DNA from: Flavobacteriales bacterium UBA6051
GTDB lineage: Bacteria > Bacteroidota > Bacteroidia > Flavobacteriales_D > Crocinitomicaceae
DNA length: 64,000 bases
Assembly: GCA_002427735.1 (NCBI GenBank)
Contig: DIYP01000016.1
Coordinates: 668,115-732,114 of the forward strand
Reading direction: 5' to 3'
Shown: piece after piece, positions 7,774 to 16,415 of the stretch
Numbering within the stretch: position 1 is the first letter of the stretch
How the letters are laid out: each line of letters starts with the position of its first letter
Notes under the pieces: model-generated
What the model was told of the DNA's origin: nothing
Database searches by the model: none
The model's input: the letters and a program-made list of their open reading frames with translations, nothing else
Made by a program: the position numbers and the translations under genes

Positions 7774-8982
7774 CTATTGGAAGTGCATTTTTATATTCTT
7801 ACAAAGGTCCTCACATACCATATCCAAAACCTCATTCTCATTCTTAAATGTTTGGTAAAGAATTTCATCCTTGATACTATTCTTAAACTCTTTGAGCTTT
7901 GTCCACTCGTCGCGTATTCTATCGAAATCCATCGCGTCCATGGAAACTACCGGTGCCTCCTGATAGAAGTAAGCCATTCCGAGTGGAGCAGATTTAGATT
8001 TTTCGTTTCTGATGGCCAAGAGGAGTTCTTCAGCTGTTCCCGAAGCAGATCTTTCTTCTTTTGTTACTGGGTCAATAACAGGTGTTCCAAGTCGATGTCT
8101 GAATACCGCAACAATGATATCACATTGCTCTACAAGTTGATTATTAATCAAAGACTGGCCATGCCCAGATTGTGAGGGTAACTCTTCCCAGCCATGAACA
8201 ATAATTCTTTTACCACAAATCTCTTCAAACCCCTTAACCCTAAACCTTGTTTCCATGCGCTCAAGTAAGTCCAGCCTAGCTACTTTAACATCACTCGGTG
8301 AAGCAATCAAAATATGAATGAGTCCTTCAGTTTTAGCCGTTCTGCTTTTATCTTCCTCTTTATAAATATTGATGATATCTGAGGCTACCTGAATACTTTC
8401 TTCCCAAACCTCTTTTATATCAAGATCGTTATCTTCCTCTTCGTAATTACTAAACTTTACAATAGAGTCTTCCATGCTATCAAGCAATTTTCCAATATTG
8501 TAAAGCGTAATTTTATACTGAGTACCAATGGTGTAAGACAAGTGATTATCATCGCCAATCCAACCATAGTGAGATTCCATTATCCTATGGAGCTCCTGAA
8601 TATAATGACTGTTGTTTCCAAAAGTTCGAACTATAAAATTCTCAACAAGATTCCTCACATTATTTTCATCCGAAATACTAGGATACTGAGCGATCTCCTC
8701 TCTTAAAAACTTGAGTCCGTACTTTGCATCTATTGGCATCACCCTATCAATATCTCTGATATCGATGACACTTCGAATTTCCTTCATGCTTTCAAGGTCG
8801 CCTTTAACATTGGCCATTTTATAAAACGTTACTTTACCATTTGGTATAAAATGACGCTGAGTTGTAAACTCTCTCTCATCTCCAGTGACCGTATCCCTGA
8901 GTAAACCAGACAATCGTTCTCCTGACTTAAAAATGATATCTAAAATAATCTCGTGATACGGTTCTAATTCATCTTCGGTCAT
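7774..8982 (-). CDS. SPSDV/DUF4062-like domain protein A (possible immunity sensor/effector)
   Basis: 402 residues with the same layout as its downstream neighbour: Sm-like N-terminus (EIILDIIFKSGERLSGLLRD), helical middle, and a C-terminal domain with ILIASPSDV (about 224-232), HGWEELPS, CDIIVAVFRHRLGTP and SGTAEE (314-319). The C-terminal domains are close, the N-terminal halves much less so, as expected if the two proteins sense different things or form a heteromer. A GGTATAAATACC palindrome lies 63 bp upstream. I infer a two-gene defence or signalling module within the mobile element; no phage-related test is visible in sequence. Confidence 0.75.
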   Translation of the reverse strand: MTEDELEPYHEIILDIIFKSGERLSGLLRDTVTGDEREFTTQRHFIPNGKVTFYKMANVKGDLESMKEIRSVIDIRDIDRVMPIDAKYGLKFLREEIAQYPSISDENNVRNLVENFIVRTFGNNSHYIQELHRIMESHYGWIGDDNHLSYTIGTQYKITLYNIGKLLDSMEDSIVKFSNYEEEDNDLDIKEVWEESIQVASDIINIYKEEDKSRTAKTEGLIHILIASPSDVKVARLDLLERMETRFRVKGFEEICGKRIIVHGWEELPSQSGHGQSLINNQLVEQCDIIVAVFRHRLGTPVIDPVTKEERSASGTAEELLLAIRNEKSKSAPLGMAYFYQEAPVVSMDAMDFDRIRDEWTKLKEFKNSIKDEILYQTFKNENEVLDMVCEDLCKNIKMHFQ

Positions 8983-9044
8983 AGCAAAAGTTTCTCATAA
9001 GTTAAACTATTCCAAAGTAAAGGCAATACTCATTATCTACAACG

Positions 9045-9056
9045 GGTATAAATACC
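9045..9056. promoter_or_regulatory. GGTATAAATACC palindrome upstream of the DUF4062-like pair
   Basis: Five-base arms around AA. Same motif at 27293, 39842, 42333, 42528 and 62933, each upstream of a gene start. Candidate operator. Confidence 0.4.
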
Positions 9057-9100
9057 TCAAATCTCAGGTACTAATAACCGCTTCTTAGTAATTTCACCTC

Positions 9101-9448
9101 CTATAGCTCCCTCTCTGTATCCTTTTTGTGATCTTTTCTATTTAGCTTTTTTACTCTTCTTGCCATAGCATCTTTAACAATGCGATCATGCTCATCAACC
9201 ATGAAATATTCACGTGCTTCTTGAAAGGTTTTTGATTCCTTGATCAACTTTCCTTTGTGATCATGGAGTTCGTAAGTCTTATCATCTAATCGCTGAACGA
9301 TTCTACCACAATACGTCTTCCCACCTGATTCTCGAATTGAAGCCTTCATGAGGTGATTGGGGTCATCCAGAACAAAGCCTTTTGCAAAGGTCCTACATGT
9401 AAGTTGATTGATGAACGCTCTTTTTGTTTTGTCATTTGCTAGTGTCAT
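9101..9448 (-). CDS. Hypothetical basic protein at end of mobilization operon
   Basis: 115 residues, strongly basic toward the C-terminus (RRVKKLNRKDHKKDTEREL). The frame begins 23 bp after the previous gene's stop. It contains a small beta-rich segment (GGKTYCGRIVQRLDDKTYELHDHKG). No family recognised. Its position as last gene of the relaxase operon suggests a relaxosome accessory or unrelated cargo. Confidence 0.6.
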   Translation of the reverse strand: MTLANDKTKRAFINQLTCRTFAKGFVLDDPNHLMKASIRESGGKTYCGRIVQRLDDKTYELHDHKGKLIKESKTFQEAREYFMVDEHDRIVKDAMARRVKKLNRKDHKKDTEREL

Positions 9449-9470
9449 AACGATATCTTTTAATGGTTAA

Positions 9471-9959
9471 TTACTTTTCTAAATCTTGATCTCTGTGTTT
9501 CTCCAGCATTCGTTTTTTTCTACGAATTGCGTACAAACGCTTCTTTACTTTTTCGTCCGGTGCCTGCCACTTTAATTGCTGTTCTTCACTTGAAAGCTCT
9601 GCAAGCTGCTGACGATTCTTTTTGAGATATTGCTCTCGTTTTTTCTTAAATCGCATTCTTTTCCTTCTCCCTGTTTTATCCTTTGAATGCTTTAGGGTTT
9701 GGTTCAGATCAAAGCAGATTCCACTGATCGAATAGAGGTGGTCGAAGTTCTTATACCCATAGAACACATCGGGATCTTTCTTGTTCATCTCAACCAAGCC
9801 TTTTCCCTGAACCATTTTATAGTTCGTATACCGTCGAAAAAGACCCGAGAGTATTGTATTACTTGGCATTTCATTGACTTCTTGAAAGAGTGTCCAACCG
9901 TCAACACCATACTCCTGCCAGAGCACTTTGCGTAATTCATCTTCATTCACCTTTTTCAT
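9471..9959 (-). CDS. Basic hypothetical protein downstream of relaxase
   Basis: 162 residues from the ATG at 9959, which overlaps the relaxase end by 17 bp; an upstream ATG at 10007 would overlap by 65 bp. The C-terminal half is a lysine/arginine-rich coiled coil (residues about 95-160), fitting a DNA-associated partner of the relaxase. No named family. Confidence 0.6.
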   Translation of the reverse strand: MKKVNEDELRKVLWQEYGVDGWTLFQEVNEMPSNTILSGLFRRYTNYKMVQGKGLVEMNKKDPDVFYGYKNFDHLYSISGICFDLNQTLKHSKDKTGRRKRMRFKKKREQYLKKNRQQLAELSSEEQQLKWQAPDEKVKKRLYAIRRKKRMLEKHRDQDLEK

Positions 9960-10824
9960 AATCTTGCTCTTTATCGCGTTCTTTATTCCGTTTTGCACGA
10001 AGTTCAACCAATCGTGCTTCTTCTTTGGTCATTTGTTTCAAGTGCTCCTTTGTCACACCAAGTGTCGTCAATCGAAACCTCCGCTTTCCGCAATATGCTC
10101 CAGTAAGCACCTTACCTTTTCTGACATACGGCTCAATGCTATGTTCAATCATTCTTTGTTTAAGCATGGACAGATCAGAGCAATCTTTGGCGATTTCAAT
10201 AATCCGCTCGGTCAGCTCCTCTTTGTCCGTCTTTACCCCACTCTTTTTCATTTGCTCTTCAGCGTGGGTTCTACTTCGGACTCGTCTTTTTTTTTTACCC
10301 AAGCCACCATGCTCAATATTGGAGTGATGAAGTTCAGGAAATCGGGTTCTTTGGAATTCTTCCATTTCCCTCTTGAATGCCCGCATTTGTTCATTATTCA
10401 ATCTATTACTCGTAGAGTCCACATTTGTCGAACCGAACAAAAAATGCACGTGTACATGACCTTGATCATAATGAGTTATAGAGATTCCAGGGGCTGTGGA
10501 ACGTCGCTTCATGTATTCACGTTGAAGTTCTTTAAGTACCTTTTTATTTCGTCTGAGATAATCACTAGACTCAGGAGAAAAACTGATCACTTCCTTACGA
10601 AGAATAACTCTGCGAATATGGTTATTGTAGGTCTTAGCTTCGTCATTTTTAAGAATCTGCTCTACCCATGATTCAGGTTCGTATCCACGTAGGAACTGTT
10701 TTGCTAAACACACCTCGCCATCATACGGAGAGCGTATCTTCTCCATATCGTATGCATACCGAATGTTCTCCAGCAACACCGACGGTTTTTTACTCTTTAC
10801 TCCCGGTATCATTTTAATAATCAT
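9943..10824 (-). CDS. Relaxase / mobilization nuclease (MobA/MobP-like)
   Basis: 293 residues. The metal-binding histidine triad is seen as HVHVHF (residues 123-128), preceded by APGISITHYDQG, as in the HxHxH motif of MOB relaxases that nick one strand at oriT and stay covalently attached through a tyrosine (candidates: Tyr22, Tyr25). Basic C-terminus. The start overlaps the upstream MobC-like gene by 4 bp (ATGA). Shorter than large relaxase-helicases, as is normal for mobilizable elements that borrow or share a transfer channel. The family assignment is firm; the MOB class is not. Confidence 0.85.
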   Translation of the reverse strand: MIIKMIPGVKSKKPSVLLENIRYAYDMEKIRSPYDGEVCLAKQFLRGYEPESWVEQILKNDEAKTYNNHIRRVILRKEVISFSPESSDYLRRNKKVLKELQREYMKRRSTAPGISITHYDQGHVHVHFLFGSTNVDSTSNRLNNEQMRAFKREMEEFQRTRFPELHHSNIEHGGLGKKKRRVRSRTHAEEQMKKSGVKTDKEELTERIIEIAKDCSDLSMLKQRMIEHSIEPYVRKGKVLTGAYCGKRRFRLTTLGVTKEHLKQMTKEEARLVELRAKRNKERDKEQDYEKGE

Positions 10825-11234
10825 TCGAGTTCCTTTTGTATTGATTCAACAATAGATAAACACTCTGCTAAACGCTGTAATTCTCCCTCATACATGCACT
10901 CCTCAATCAGATCAAGGAGTTGCATGAGCTTCATTTTAACACCAGTACTATTCCATACCGTACAAGCCCCTCCAATACCCTGCTTGATATAGCTTGAAAC
11001 GCGAACTCCAAGAGATGTAGCTTTTGCTTTAATCTCTTCAAACTCAACTTTGCTAAACTGAAGAGTAACTTGTCTCATACGCTCGCGATACACCTTCTTG
11101 TGCCACGCAGAATACTTCTTGCGATACTCTTCCTTTTTAGCACGAACAACATGCTCAGGTGCATTGCCATTGTATATCGCAAGTTCCTGATCCAAGTATT
11201 CGTGGAGCGTATATGGAAAATTGTACTTACTCAT
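10821..11234 (-). CDS. MobC-like relaxosome accessory protein
   Basis: 137 residues from the ATG at 11234, which overlaps the coupling protein stop by 8 bp; a start at 11267 would overlap by 41 bp. The pattern VTLQFSKVEFEEIKAKATSLGVRVSSYIKQGIGG (about residues 47-80) matches the ribbon-helix-helix DNA-binding unit of plasmid MobC proteins, which bind oriT and help the relaxase. It directly precedes the relaxase with a 4-bp overlap. Confidence 0.75.
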   Translation of the reverse strand: MSKYNFPYTLHEYLDQELAIYNGNAPEHVVRAKKEEYRKKYSAWHKKVYRERMRQVTLQFSKVEFEEIKAKATSLGVRVSSYIKQGIGGACTVWNSTGVKMKLMQLLDLIEECMYEGELQRLAECLSIVESIQKELE

Positions 11235-12672
11235 CGCGTAAATGATTTGGAAGCTCTGGAATATCAATCAAGTGAAGTTCGGGAGTGATCTCAGTGACTT
11301 CATCATCCTCGTCTAATTGCATCGAAACACGCTTTACCAGCTCCTTTTGCTCGTAATACGGAATGAGTTTCGCATATATAGGCTTCAAGCCACCATTTGG
11401 AACAATAATCGCGTGATTCGCAGGCATCGTTCGTATTTCCTCGGGACTTTTCAATAAGCGTTCCTTAGTGTATTTATTTTCCTTGTAACTGTACTTTCCG
11501 AGGATTTTGGATACACGTTCCGCCTCGTCATCTAATCCAGTCAAGTAAATTTTCGTACACGAATTCAGTATTTCCTTCGCTCCGGCCTTTCCGTACTTTT
11601 CAAGCTGTGACTCAGCCTGTAGAATTTTCAGAAGACCAAGGGAATATTTTCTCAGCAGACTAGCATATTTCGGGTAGTTCGGGATGTTCATGCTCGAACC
11701 AAATTCATCCATTAGGCAAAGTATGGGAAGATCTCCATCCTTTGGAACTGGTGCTTCAAGTACTGAAGCAAAAAACTGTGAATAAAAACAGTTAATCAAT
11801 GGTTCTGTTATATCCCCGTGTGTGATTGAAGAGGATAAAAAGATCGCTGTCTTTTCCTTTCGCATCTTCTCAAATGAAATGGTATCTCGAGAGGTTAAAA
11901 GGGCAAGATTTGGATTTGTTTCGATCCAAGACAACGCAGCTATTGCTGAGGAAAAAATACTACTCTTCGTATTCTGACTGTTCCCCAATAGAACCGACCA
12001 ACGAAGAAACAAATCATCATACTTCGCCAAATAATAACTTATGCGATCCTCATCGCTCATCATAAGTTGAAGTATCCGGTAAACAGATGCCAAATGATGC
12101 ACCCTTGGATCAGGATCACGTTTCGCAACCTCAATAGCAATTGACATCACTTCTCCACTTTGAATTGTCCAGAATTTATCGTTCCCATTATTCGAACTCG
12201 AAGCCTTGGTTAAAATCGAAACTAATTTCGCGACATCACCTCGCGTGTGACATCTCGAAAGTGGATTGTAAAATCCCGTTTGATTCGTAAAATTTCTGAC
12301 ATCAAAATCCATGTAGCGAATATTGTACAACACACTTTTCAGGTAGTTTGAGCATTTAGCACGTATTTCTTTTGCATCGTCATTAATGATAAGACTACTC
12401 TTCTTTTGTCTAAGGATAGTCGGGAGGACAAATACGGTCGTTTTTCCTCCCCCACTCGGCGATATACATGCCAGATGAGAAAAGCTCTGCTTCATTGACA
12501 TCTGCTTTACTCCTGTAGCAGAAAATCCATCATGTGATCTGGATAGTAAATCACTTTCTTTTCCAAACGATGCCTTGTATTCATTTGAAGACTTCTCACC
12601 AATAATGGCATCCATAATTGACTGAAAAAGTGTCACAAATGACTCTCCGATACTTGCAAGCATTTCTTTCAT
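11227..12672 (-). CDS. VirD4/TraG-type coupling protein
   Basis: 481 residues. Walker A is SPSGGGKTT (about 71-79), Walker B is LCLMDEFG (about 310), and the late motif LLKILQAESQLEKYG fits the TraG/VirD4 sensor region. These hexameric ATPases deliver the relaxase-DNA complex to the conjugation channel. The classical N-terminal two-helix membrane anchor is missing here: the first 30 residues are only weakly hydrophobic. The preceding 48-residue gene encodes a hydrophobic peptide overlapping this start by 4 bp and could supply the anchor in trans (inference). Confidence 0.85.
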   Translation of the reverse strand: MKEMLASIGESFVTLFQSIMDAIIGEKSSNEYKASFGKESDLLSRSHDGFSATGVKQMSMKQSFSHLACISPSGGGKTTVFVLPTILRQKKSSLIINDDAKEIRAKCSNYLKSVLYNIRYMDFDVRNFTNQTGFYNPLSRCHTRGDVAKLVSILTKASSSNNGNDKFWTIQSGEVMSIAIEVAKRDPDPRVHHLASVYRILQLMMSDEDRISYYLAKYDDLFLRWSVLLGNSQNTKSSIFSSAIAALSWIETNPNLALLTSRDTISFEKMRKEKTAIFLSSSITHGDITEPLINCFYSQFFASVLEAPVPKDGDLPILCLMDEFGSSMNIPNYPKYASLLRKYSLGLLKILQAESQLEKYGKAGAKEILNSCTKIYLTGLDDEAERVSKILGKYSYKENKYTKERLLKSPEEIRTMPANHAIIVPNGGLKPIYAKLIPYYEQKELVKRVSMQLDEDDEVTEITPELHLIDIPELPNHLRDE

Positions 12673-12815
12673 TTTCTGATATTAAGTTGATTTTTCAGCC
12701 AATCGTTCAATCCCACCAATATAGATTCGCTCACCTTCGTAAAGCAATAGATTACAAACACGAACAGCTTCCAAAGTAGGTTGAAAAAATTGGAAAAGAT
12801 TGAGTCCTCTTTCAT
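12669..12815 (-). CDS. 48-residue single-span membrane peptide
   Basis: Starts at the ATG at 12815, 3 bp after the upstream gene's stop, and its TGA overlaps the coupling protein's ATG (ATGA). Residues about 10-26 (FFNLLWKLFVFVIYCF) form one membrane span. The perfect packing between two genes argues that it is real. May act as membrane anchor or partner of the coupling protein. Confidence 0.65.
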   Translation of the reverse strand: MKEDSIFSNFFNLLWKLFVFVIYCFTKVSESILVGLNDWLKNQLNIRK

Positions 12816-12818
12816 AGC

Positions 12819-13514
12819 CTAGAGTTTTGATCTGACAGATACTTTTACATTCATCTCCTTGAGGATTGGTTCGTAAATCTCATTGACAATCAATCCATAA
12901 AATTCATTGTACTCGGTACTTTCTTGTGGCTGATGAACCAACACCACTTCAAGATGATTAGTATAGTACAAGCGAGACGTTTGCTCACGGAACAATACGC
13001 GAATCGACTCGGGGTCACTCTTGAGTGTACTGCGTACCTTCTTGTCATAGAAACTCACCCATGTAGCATTCTCCAATAGGTCGCTCACAAGGTAAACCGT
13101 CGTTTGCATACTTGAATCCTTCGAGAGTTCATTGAGATTGTGCCATAAGGGATTCCAAATTAAACTCCCCTGGTATTCGGATGTGTCGCCATGTTTTAGA
13201 GATTGAATACTCTGTATGTATCTATCGAACTCAGCCTTGCGGTCACCTTCGTTCGATAAGAACTGATTCGATGCTTCAATGCTACAATATGTTGTTCGCG
13301 GATACTGGCTATTGGAAATAACAGAGTACTGCGTTTGGTGTGCCTCCCAAATGTCAGCGTCAGGATACCCAAGACCCCCTGGAGCGAAAACTTCATCGAG
13401 TTCCGGAGTATCCTTATCAGATACATCAACAATGAACACATTACGTTTTGCTTTGGTCTGTGGAGAGCAAGCCAATAAAAGGCTTGCTACTCCAATTAAG
13501 AATAGATACTTCAT
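12819..13514 (-). CDS. Lipoprotein of mobilization operon
   Basis: 231 residues. Lipobox LLLAC at residues 12-16 after a short signal sequence. The mature part opens with NVFIVDVSDKD, resembling the first strand and DxS of a von Willebrand A fold, and contains VYLVSDLLENATW (about 143-155), also typical of vWA-like proteins. The protein should sit in the periplasm or outer membrane. Two bp separate it from the upstream gene's stop. Possibly part of the transfer apparatus or of cell-cell contact (inference). Confidence 0.65.
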   Translation of the reverse strand: MKYLFLIGVASLLLACSPQTKAKRNVFIVDVSDKDTPELDEVFAPGGLGYPDADIWEAHQTQYSVISNSQYPRTTYCSIEASNQFLSNEGDRKAEFDRYIQSIQSLKHGDTSEYQGSLIWNPLWHNLNELSKDSSMQTTVYLVSDLLENATWVSFYDKKVRSTLKSDPESIRVLFREQTSRLYYTNHLEVVLVHQPQESTEYNEFYGLIVNEIYEPILKEMNVKVSVRSKL

Positions 13515-13516
13515 AA

Positions 13517-14584
13517 TTAAACTGATTTTTGATTGGTAAAATGGAGCGTTAGAGCTGGCGGATCTTCCGAGAACATATCCGGAATAACTCCATCAGATCT
13601 ACGCTGAATGTTAACTGATATAAAAGTCTGAACGGCACTTTCGTAATACGAGACGATCAAGGCTTCACAATCTTTGGAATACAGCATCAGCTTCTCGCGC
13701 TCTTCCTTTTTCGTATTGAATTCTGCTAAAGCATGATCCAACTCCTTGTCCAGTTCCTGCTTCTTTGTTTCGGCTTCCTTGATCTCGGCTTTCAATGCCT
13801 TATATTGATCAATCAACTTTAATTCTGCGCGTGTTGGTTTTACAACTATTGTGACCGCAACAATACTTGCGAATACGAATAAATTCATAAAGGCAAACAG
13901 AAGTGGTGACCCGATATTGCTACCTGTAATTGATTCTGAACGAAGTTTCCCAATGATCAGAAAGAGAATAAATACACCTATGAAAATCCCAATACCAACA
14001 AGTCGACGTGTCAATACTCGTTTGAATCGACCTGTGATGGCCATGAAGTTGTCCGACAAAAGATAAATGATTGCACCTAGTACAACTCCAATTCCAAGTG
14101 CTATTGGGAAAAGATATCCCATTTTCATTAAAGCAGTACATGATACGGCTACATCCAACACAATGGCAGAAAAGAGATATGGTTTTATTCTACGTTCACG
14201 CTTTTCTTTTTCTATTGGACTTAAGTCTCCTTTACTCGTCCATTTTTCAAGGTCGCGCTTCTTCAATCGAAGAGCATTGTTTACCTCGTTCACATCTTTG
14301 GAAATACGCTCACGTTTTTCGTTCAGTTCCTGCTCTGCTCGTGCCATATCCCACTTTGACAAAGCAGACTGATGTTTCGCACGTGCTTTCCCCACCGTCT
14401 TATTAAAAAAAGCGGTAAGTCTTCCAAGGAAGGCACGTTTGGGGTCTTTCTGTTTCGGTAGATTTTGACCAGCCAAATCAAGTGCATGCTCTTCAGCTAA
14501 TGCATTCCCTTCTTCGGCATCTTGGGTGATTTGAGCCATAAGCTCAGTATCTACCACGTTAAATAATCCTAGTTGATTTTTCAT
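13517..14584 (-). CDS. Four-span membrane protein with coiled coils
   Basis: 355 residues. Two coiled coils (about 80-125 and 255-310) flank four membrane helices (about 137-155, 160-183, 193-213, 228-248). No signal peptide and no known enzymatic motif. It lies between a small gene and the lipoprotein gene with spacings of only 2 bp, so it belongs to the transfer operon. Function unknown; an inner-membrane scaffold would fit. Confidence 0.65.
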   Translation of the reverse strand: MKNQLGLFNVVDTELMAQITQDAEEGNALAEEHALDLAGQNLPKQKDPKRAFLGRLTAFFNKTVGKARAKHQSALSKWDMARAEQELNEKRERISKDVNEVNNALRLKKRDLEKWTSKGDLSPIEKEKRERRIKPYLFSAIVLDVAVSCTALMKMGYLFPIALGIGVVLGAIIYLLSDNFMAITGRFKRVLTRRLVGIGIFIGVFILFLIIGKLRSESITGSNIGSPLLFAFMNLFVFASIVAVTIVVKPTRAELKLIDQYKALKAEIKEAETKKQELDKELDHALAEFNTKKEEREKLMLYSKDCEALIVSYYESAVQTFISVNIQRRSDGVIPDMFSEDPPALTLHFTNQKSV

Positions 14585-14586
14585 TG

Positions 14587-14820
14587 TTATTTATTTTTAT
14601 TGTTAAAGTTTTTCAGGTCACCAAAAGCTTCCTTCCATGTCATCGTTTTGAAAAAATCCTGGCTAGCATAGAACACCATTCGCAGGATAATTTTCGGATA
14701 CCAAAGGACTACTCGCAGATACATGACTGTTGCATCACTTCCAATCATGAGTAATCCGTTTGCTTGGACTACTGTGTATCCAATGTATTTAGCCCATGCT
14801 ATGATTGTTTTTAATTTCAT
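14587..14820 (-). CDS. Small membrane-associated protein
   Basis: 77 residues with hydrophobic stretches (WAKYIGYTVVQANGLLMIG and VMYLRVVLWYPKIILRMVFY). Its stop is 2 bp from the next start. No family recognised. Composition and tight spacing support it as real. Confidence 0.55.
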   Translation of the reverse strand: MKLKTIIAWAKYIGYTVVQANGLLMIGSDATVMYLRVVLWYPKIILRMVFYASQDFFKTMTWKEAFGDLKNFNNKNK

Positions 14821-14842
14821 CTTCTTGATTGTTATGAGGTGA

Positions 14843-15421
14843 TTACTCTACGTCATCATAGATCAAGTGGTACTCATCATCTGTGATGATATTCTTGCGA
14901 TCGTTAAGTCTGCGAAGTATGATTAAGATGCGCATCAAACGAGGATGCTCTTTTCCATCGTATTTGAAGAGGTAATATTTAAACCCACAGACTGCGGATG
15001 TAAGGGCAAGCTTAAAATTGTCTACAAAAAGAGCATTCGCCGAAAATCCTAATTGAACAATCCTCCAGTGGATATAAGCATGGCAATACAAGTAGTCGGT
15101 GTCTCTTAGTGTTGACTCGTTTGGAGGAAGGTCATCGAATACAGCATTGATATATAAGCTTGATTTATAGAGCCAGTTACTCATCTGATTTTTTCCATAA
15201 ACCACAAGGCATAAACGAGCAAGGATGTAATAGTAATACTTCCTAACTTTTTCCGAGGCAAATACGCCATCATCGATTTGCTCAAGGTCTTTAATGATCC
15301 CTTCTAAGTTCTCTCCATTTTTCCTCTGCGTTTCAAGCACATGAAGAAGTGCCATTTGCTCTTTTGAGCTTAGCTTGGAATAACCCAAAGTCAGGATGCT
15401 GAAATCTATGATTGTTTCCAT
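14843..15421 (-). CDS. Helical (TPR-like) hypothetical protein
   Basis: 192 residues, all-helical pattern with aromatic positions repeated at roughly 34-residue spacing (KVRKYYYYILARLCLVVYG, TDYLYCHAYIHWRIVQLG), like degenerate tetratricopeptide repeats. Cytosolic. Second gene of the leftward operon; similar in style to, but not clearly homologous with, the first one. Confidence 0.6.
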   Translation of the reverse strand: METIIDFSILTLGYSKLSSKEQMALLHVLETQRKNGENLEGIIKDLEQIDDGVFASEKVRKYYYYILARLCLVVYGKNQMSNWLYKSSLYINAVFDDLPPNESTLRDTDYLYCHAYIHWRIVQLGFSANALFVDNFKLALTSAVCGFKYYLFKYDGKEHPRLMRILIILRRLNDRKNIITDDEYHLIYDDVE

Positions 15422-15477
15422 TGTTAAAAATGTTTGTGGTGATGTAATGGTGATTGAAATTCGGGAGAGGATACACC

Positions 15478-15954
15478 TTACAGTGTATCTCCTTTCATAA
15501 GCTCTGTATGAAGCATCGCAAAGCAGTCCAATGCTTCGAAACGCTTCATTCCAAATTCGACCAGGCGAAGTGCGTGAGAACGATACTGTATGCGCGCATC
15601 AGCGTCACCATGTTCTATAAAAAGCTTATACTTCACTATCGCTCGGGTGTACAAGTAATTTGGACATCGCGGAGAAACTTTGGACTCGTGCCCAACTCGA
15701 ATAAGTTCCGTCATATACTCATCAGCTTGAATAAGATGAGCGAGAGAAAATGATTGTTCAAAATGATAAATCGAAACCTTCGCTTGTAGATAGATAAAGA
15801 ACATCTGAATACCAGGAGACATAACTCCTCGCTCATAGGTTTTAAGCTGCTCAATCGCAGCTTCCGTTTGAAAGTTCTTTAGTAGGAAGTTAATCCCCTT
15901 TAACTGTGTGAAAAGACGAGTGTCTTCATCGCGAGAAATAGCTTTATATACCAT
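15478..15954 (-). CDS. Helical (TPR-like) hypothetical protein, first gene of mobilization operon
   Basis: 158 residues, helical, with TPR-like packing (QLKGINFLLKNFQTEAAIEQLKTYERG). First of about ten leftward genes that end with the mobilization proteins. The divergent region upstream (15955-16415) should hold its promoter. Confidence 0.6.
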   Translation of the reverse strand: MVYKAISRDEDTRLFTQLKGINFLLKNFQTEAAIEQLKTYERGVMSPGIQMFFIYLQAKVSIYHFEQSFSLAHLIQADEYMTELIRVGHESKVSPRCPNYLYTRAIVKYKLFIEHGDADARIQYRSHALRLVEFGMKRFEALDCFAMLHTELMKGDTL

Positions 15955-16049
15955 ATCTGTTTGGTTTTAAATAAAATCCAAACCGATTGATGCACGCTGT
16001 AAGAGACCTTGACTTTTATGACACATGGGTATAATGAAGTCTAGGTTTG

Positions 16050-16147
16050 TCGTAAGGGATTGCGCCCTTTACGCTTACAAGTGATCGACCAATTTGTGTG
16101 AAAATTGTTCGAGTCGCGAGGCCGTGATATTCTCACGGCTTTTTTTC
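16050..16147 (+). ncRNA. Predicted three-hairpin small RNA with strong terminator
   Basis: Begins just after a TAGGTTTG -7 box (16042-16049). Hairpins: GTAAGGG / CCCTTTAC (16052-16072, one bulge), CAATTT / AAATTG (16090-16107), and a terminator GCCGTGA / TCACGGC (16121-16139) followed by seven T. No ORF fills the unit. It could regulate transfer or replication of the element. Confidence 0.6.
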
Positions 16148-16371
16148 ATTGCTAAAGAAAAGCTGTAAGAACGGCTCATCGTAACTCGTCGATCAAACTC
16201 TCCACATCTTACCGTTGTAATCATGTTGCGCAGGAGAGTGTTTATCTAACTATAGCTTGTCGTAAAGGTAAAACACTTCTACCCTCAAAACCTAGTATTT
16301 ACAGGCTCTCAGGAGCGATAATCGAGTTACAATTTGGTTATCGCTTGATATGACAGGGTTTTATTTTTTAC

Positions 16372-16379
16372 TAAATTTG
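16372..16379 (+). promoter_or_regulatory. -7 box (TAAATTTG) of the 16416 gene
   Basis: Matches TAnnTTTG. Transcription from it would start near 16385, so the start codon at 16350 cannot be used and the ATG at 16416 is favoured. Confidence 0.5.
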
Positions 16380-16415
16380 GTCTACTGTTCGTGCTACTCA
16401 GAACAATACTTTGTT

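Larger units (their letters stand above)
15955..16415. other. Intergenic region between divergent arms, candidate oriT
   Basis: 461 bp without a gene. Contains a small-RNA unit (16050-16147) and a 12-base repeat TTGTCGTAAGGG at 16047 with TTGTCGTAAAGG at 16258. The second copy is followed by direct and inverted short repeats (GGTAAAACACTTCTACC). Relaxase operons commonly have oriT just upstream, so nic may lie here; no nic site is recognised. Confidence 0.35.

Noticed and set aside
7777..8175. 132-codon rightward frame
   Set aside because: Lies within the conserved SPSDV domain gene on the other strand; a shadow.
9928..10671. 247-codon rightward frame inside the relaxase gene
   Set aside because: Opposite strand of a clear HxHxH relaxase; composition is not protein-like.
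15955..16415. tRNA gene or attachment site
   Set aside because: No cloverleaf with CCA-end geometry or T-loop consensus; hairpins fit a terminator-ended small RNA instead.
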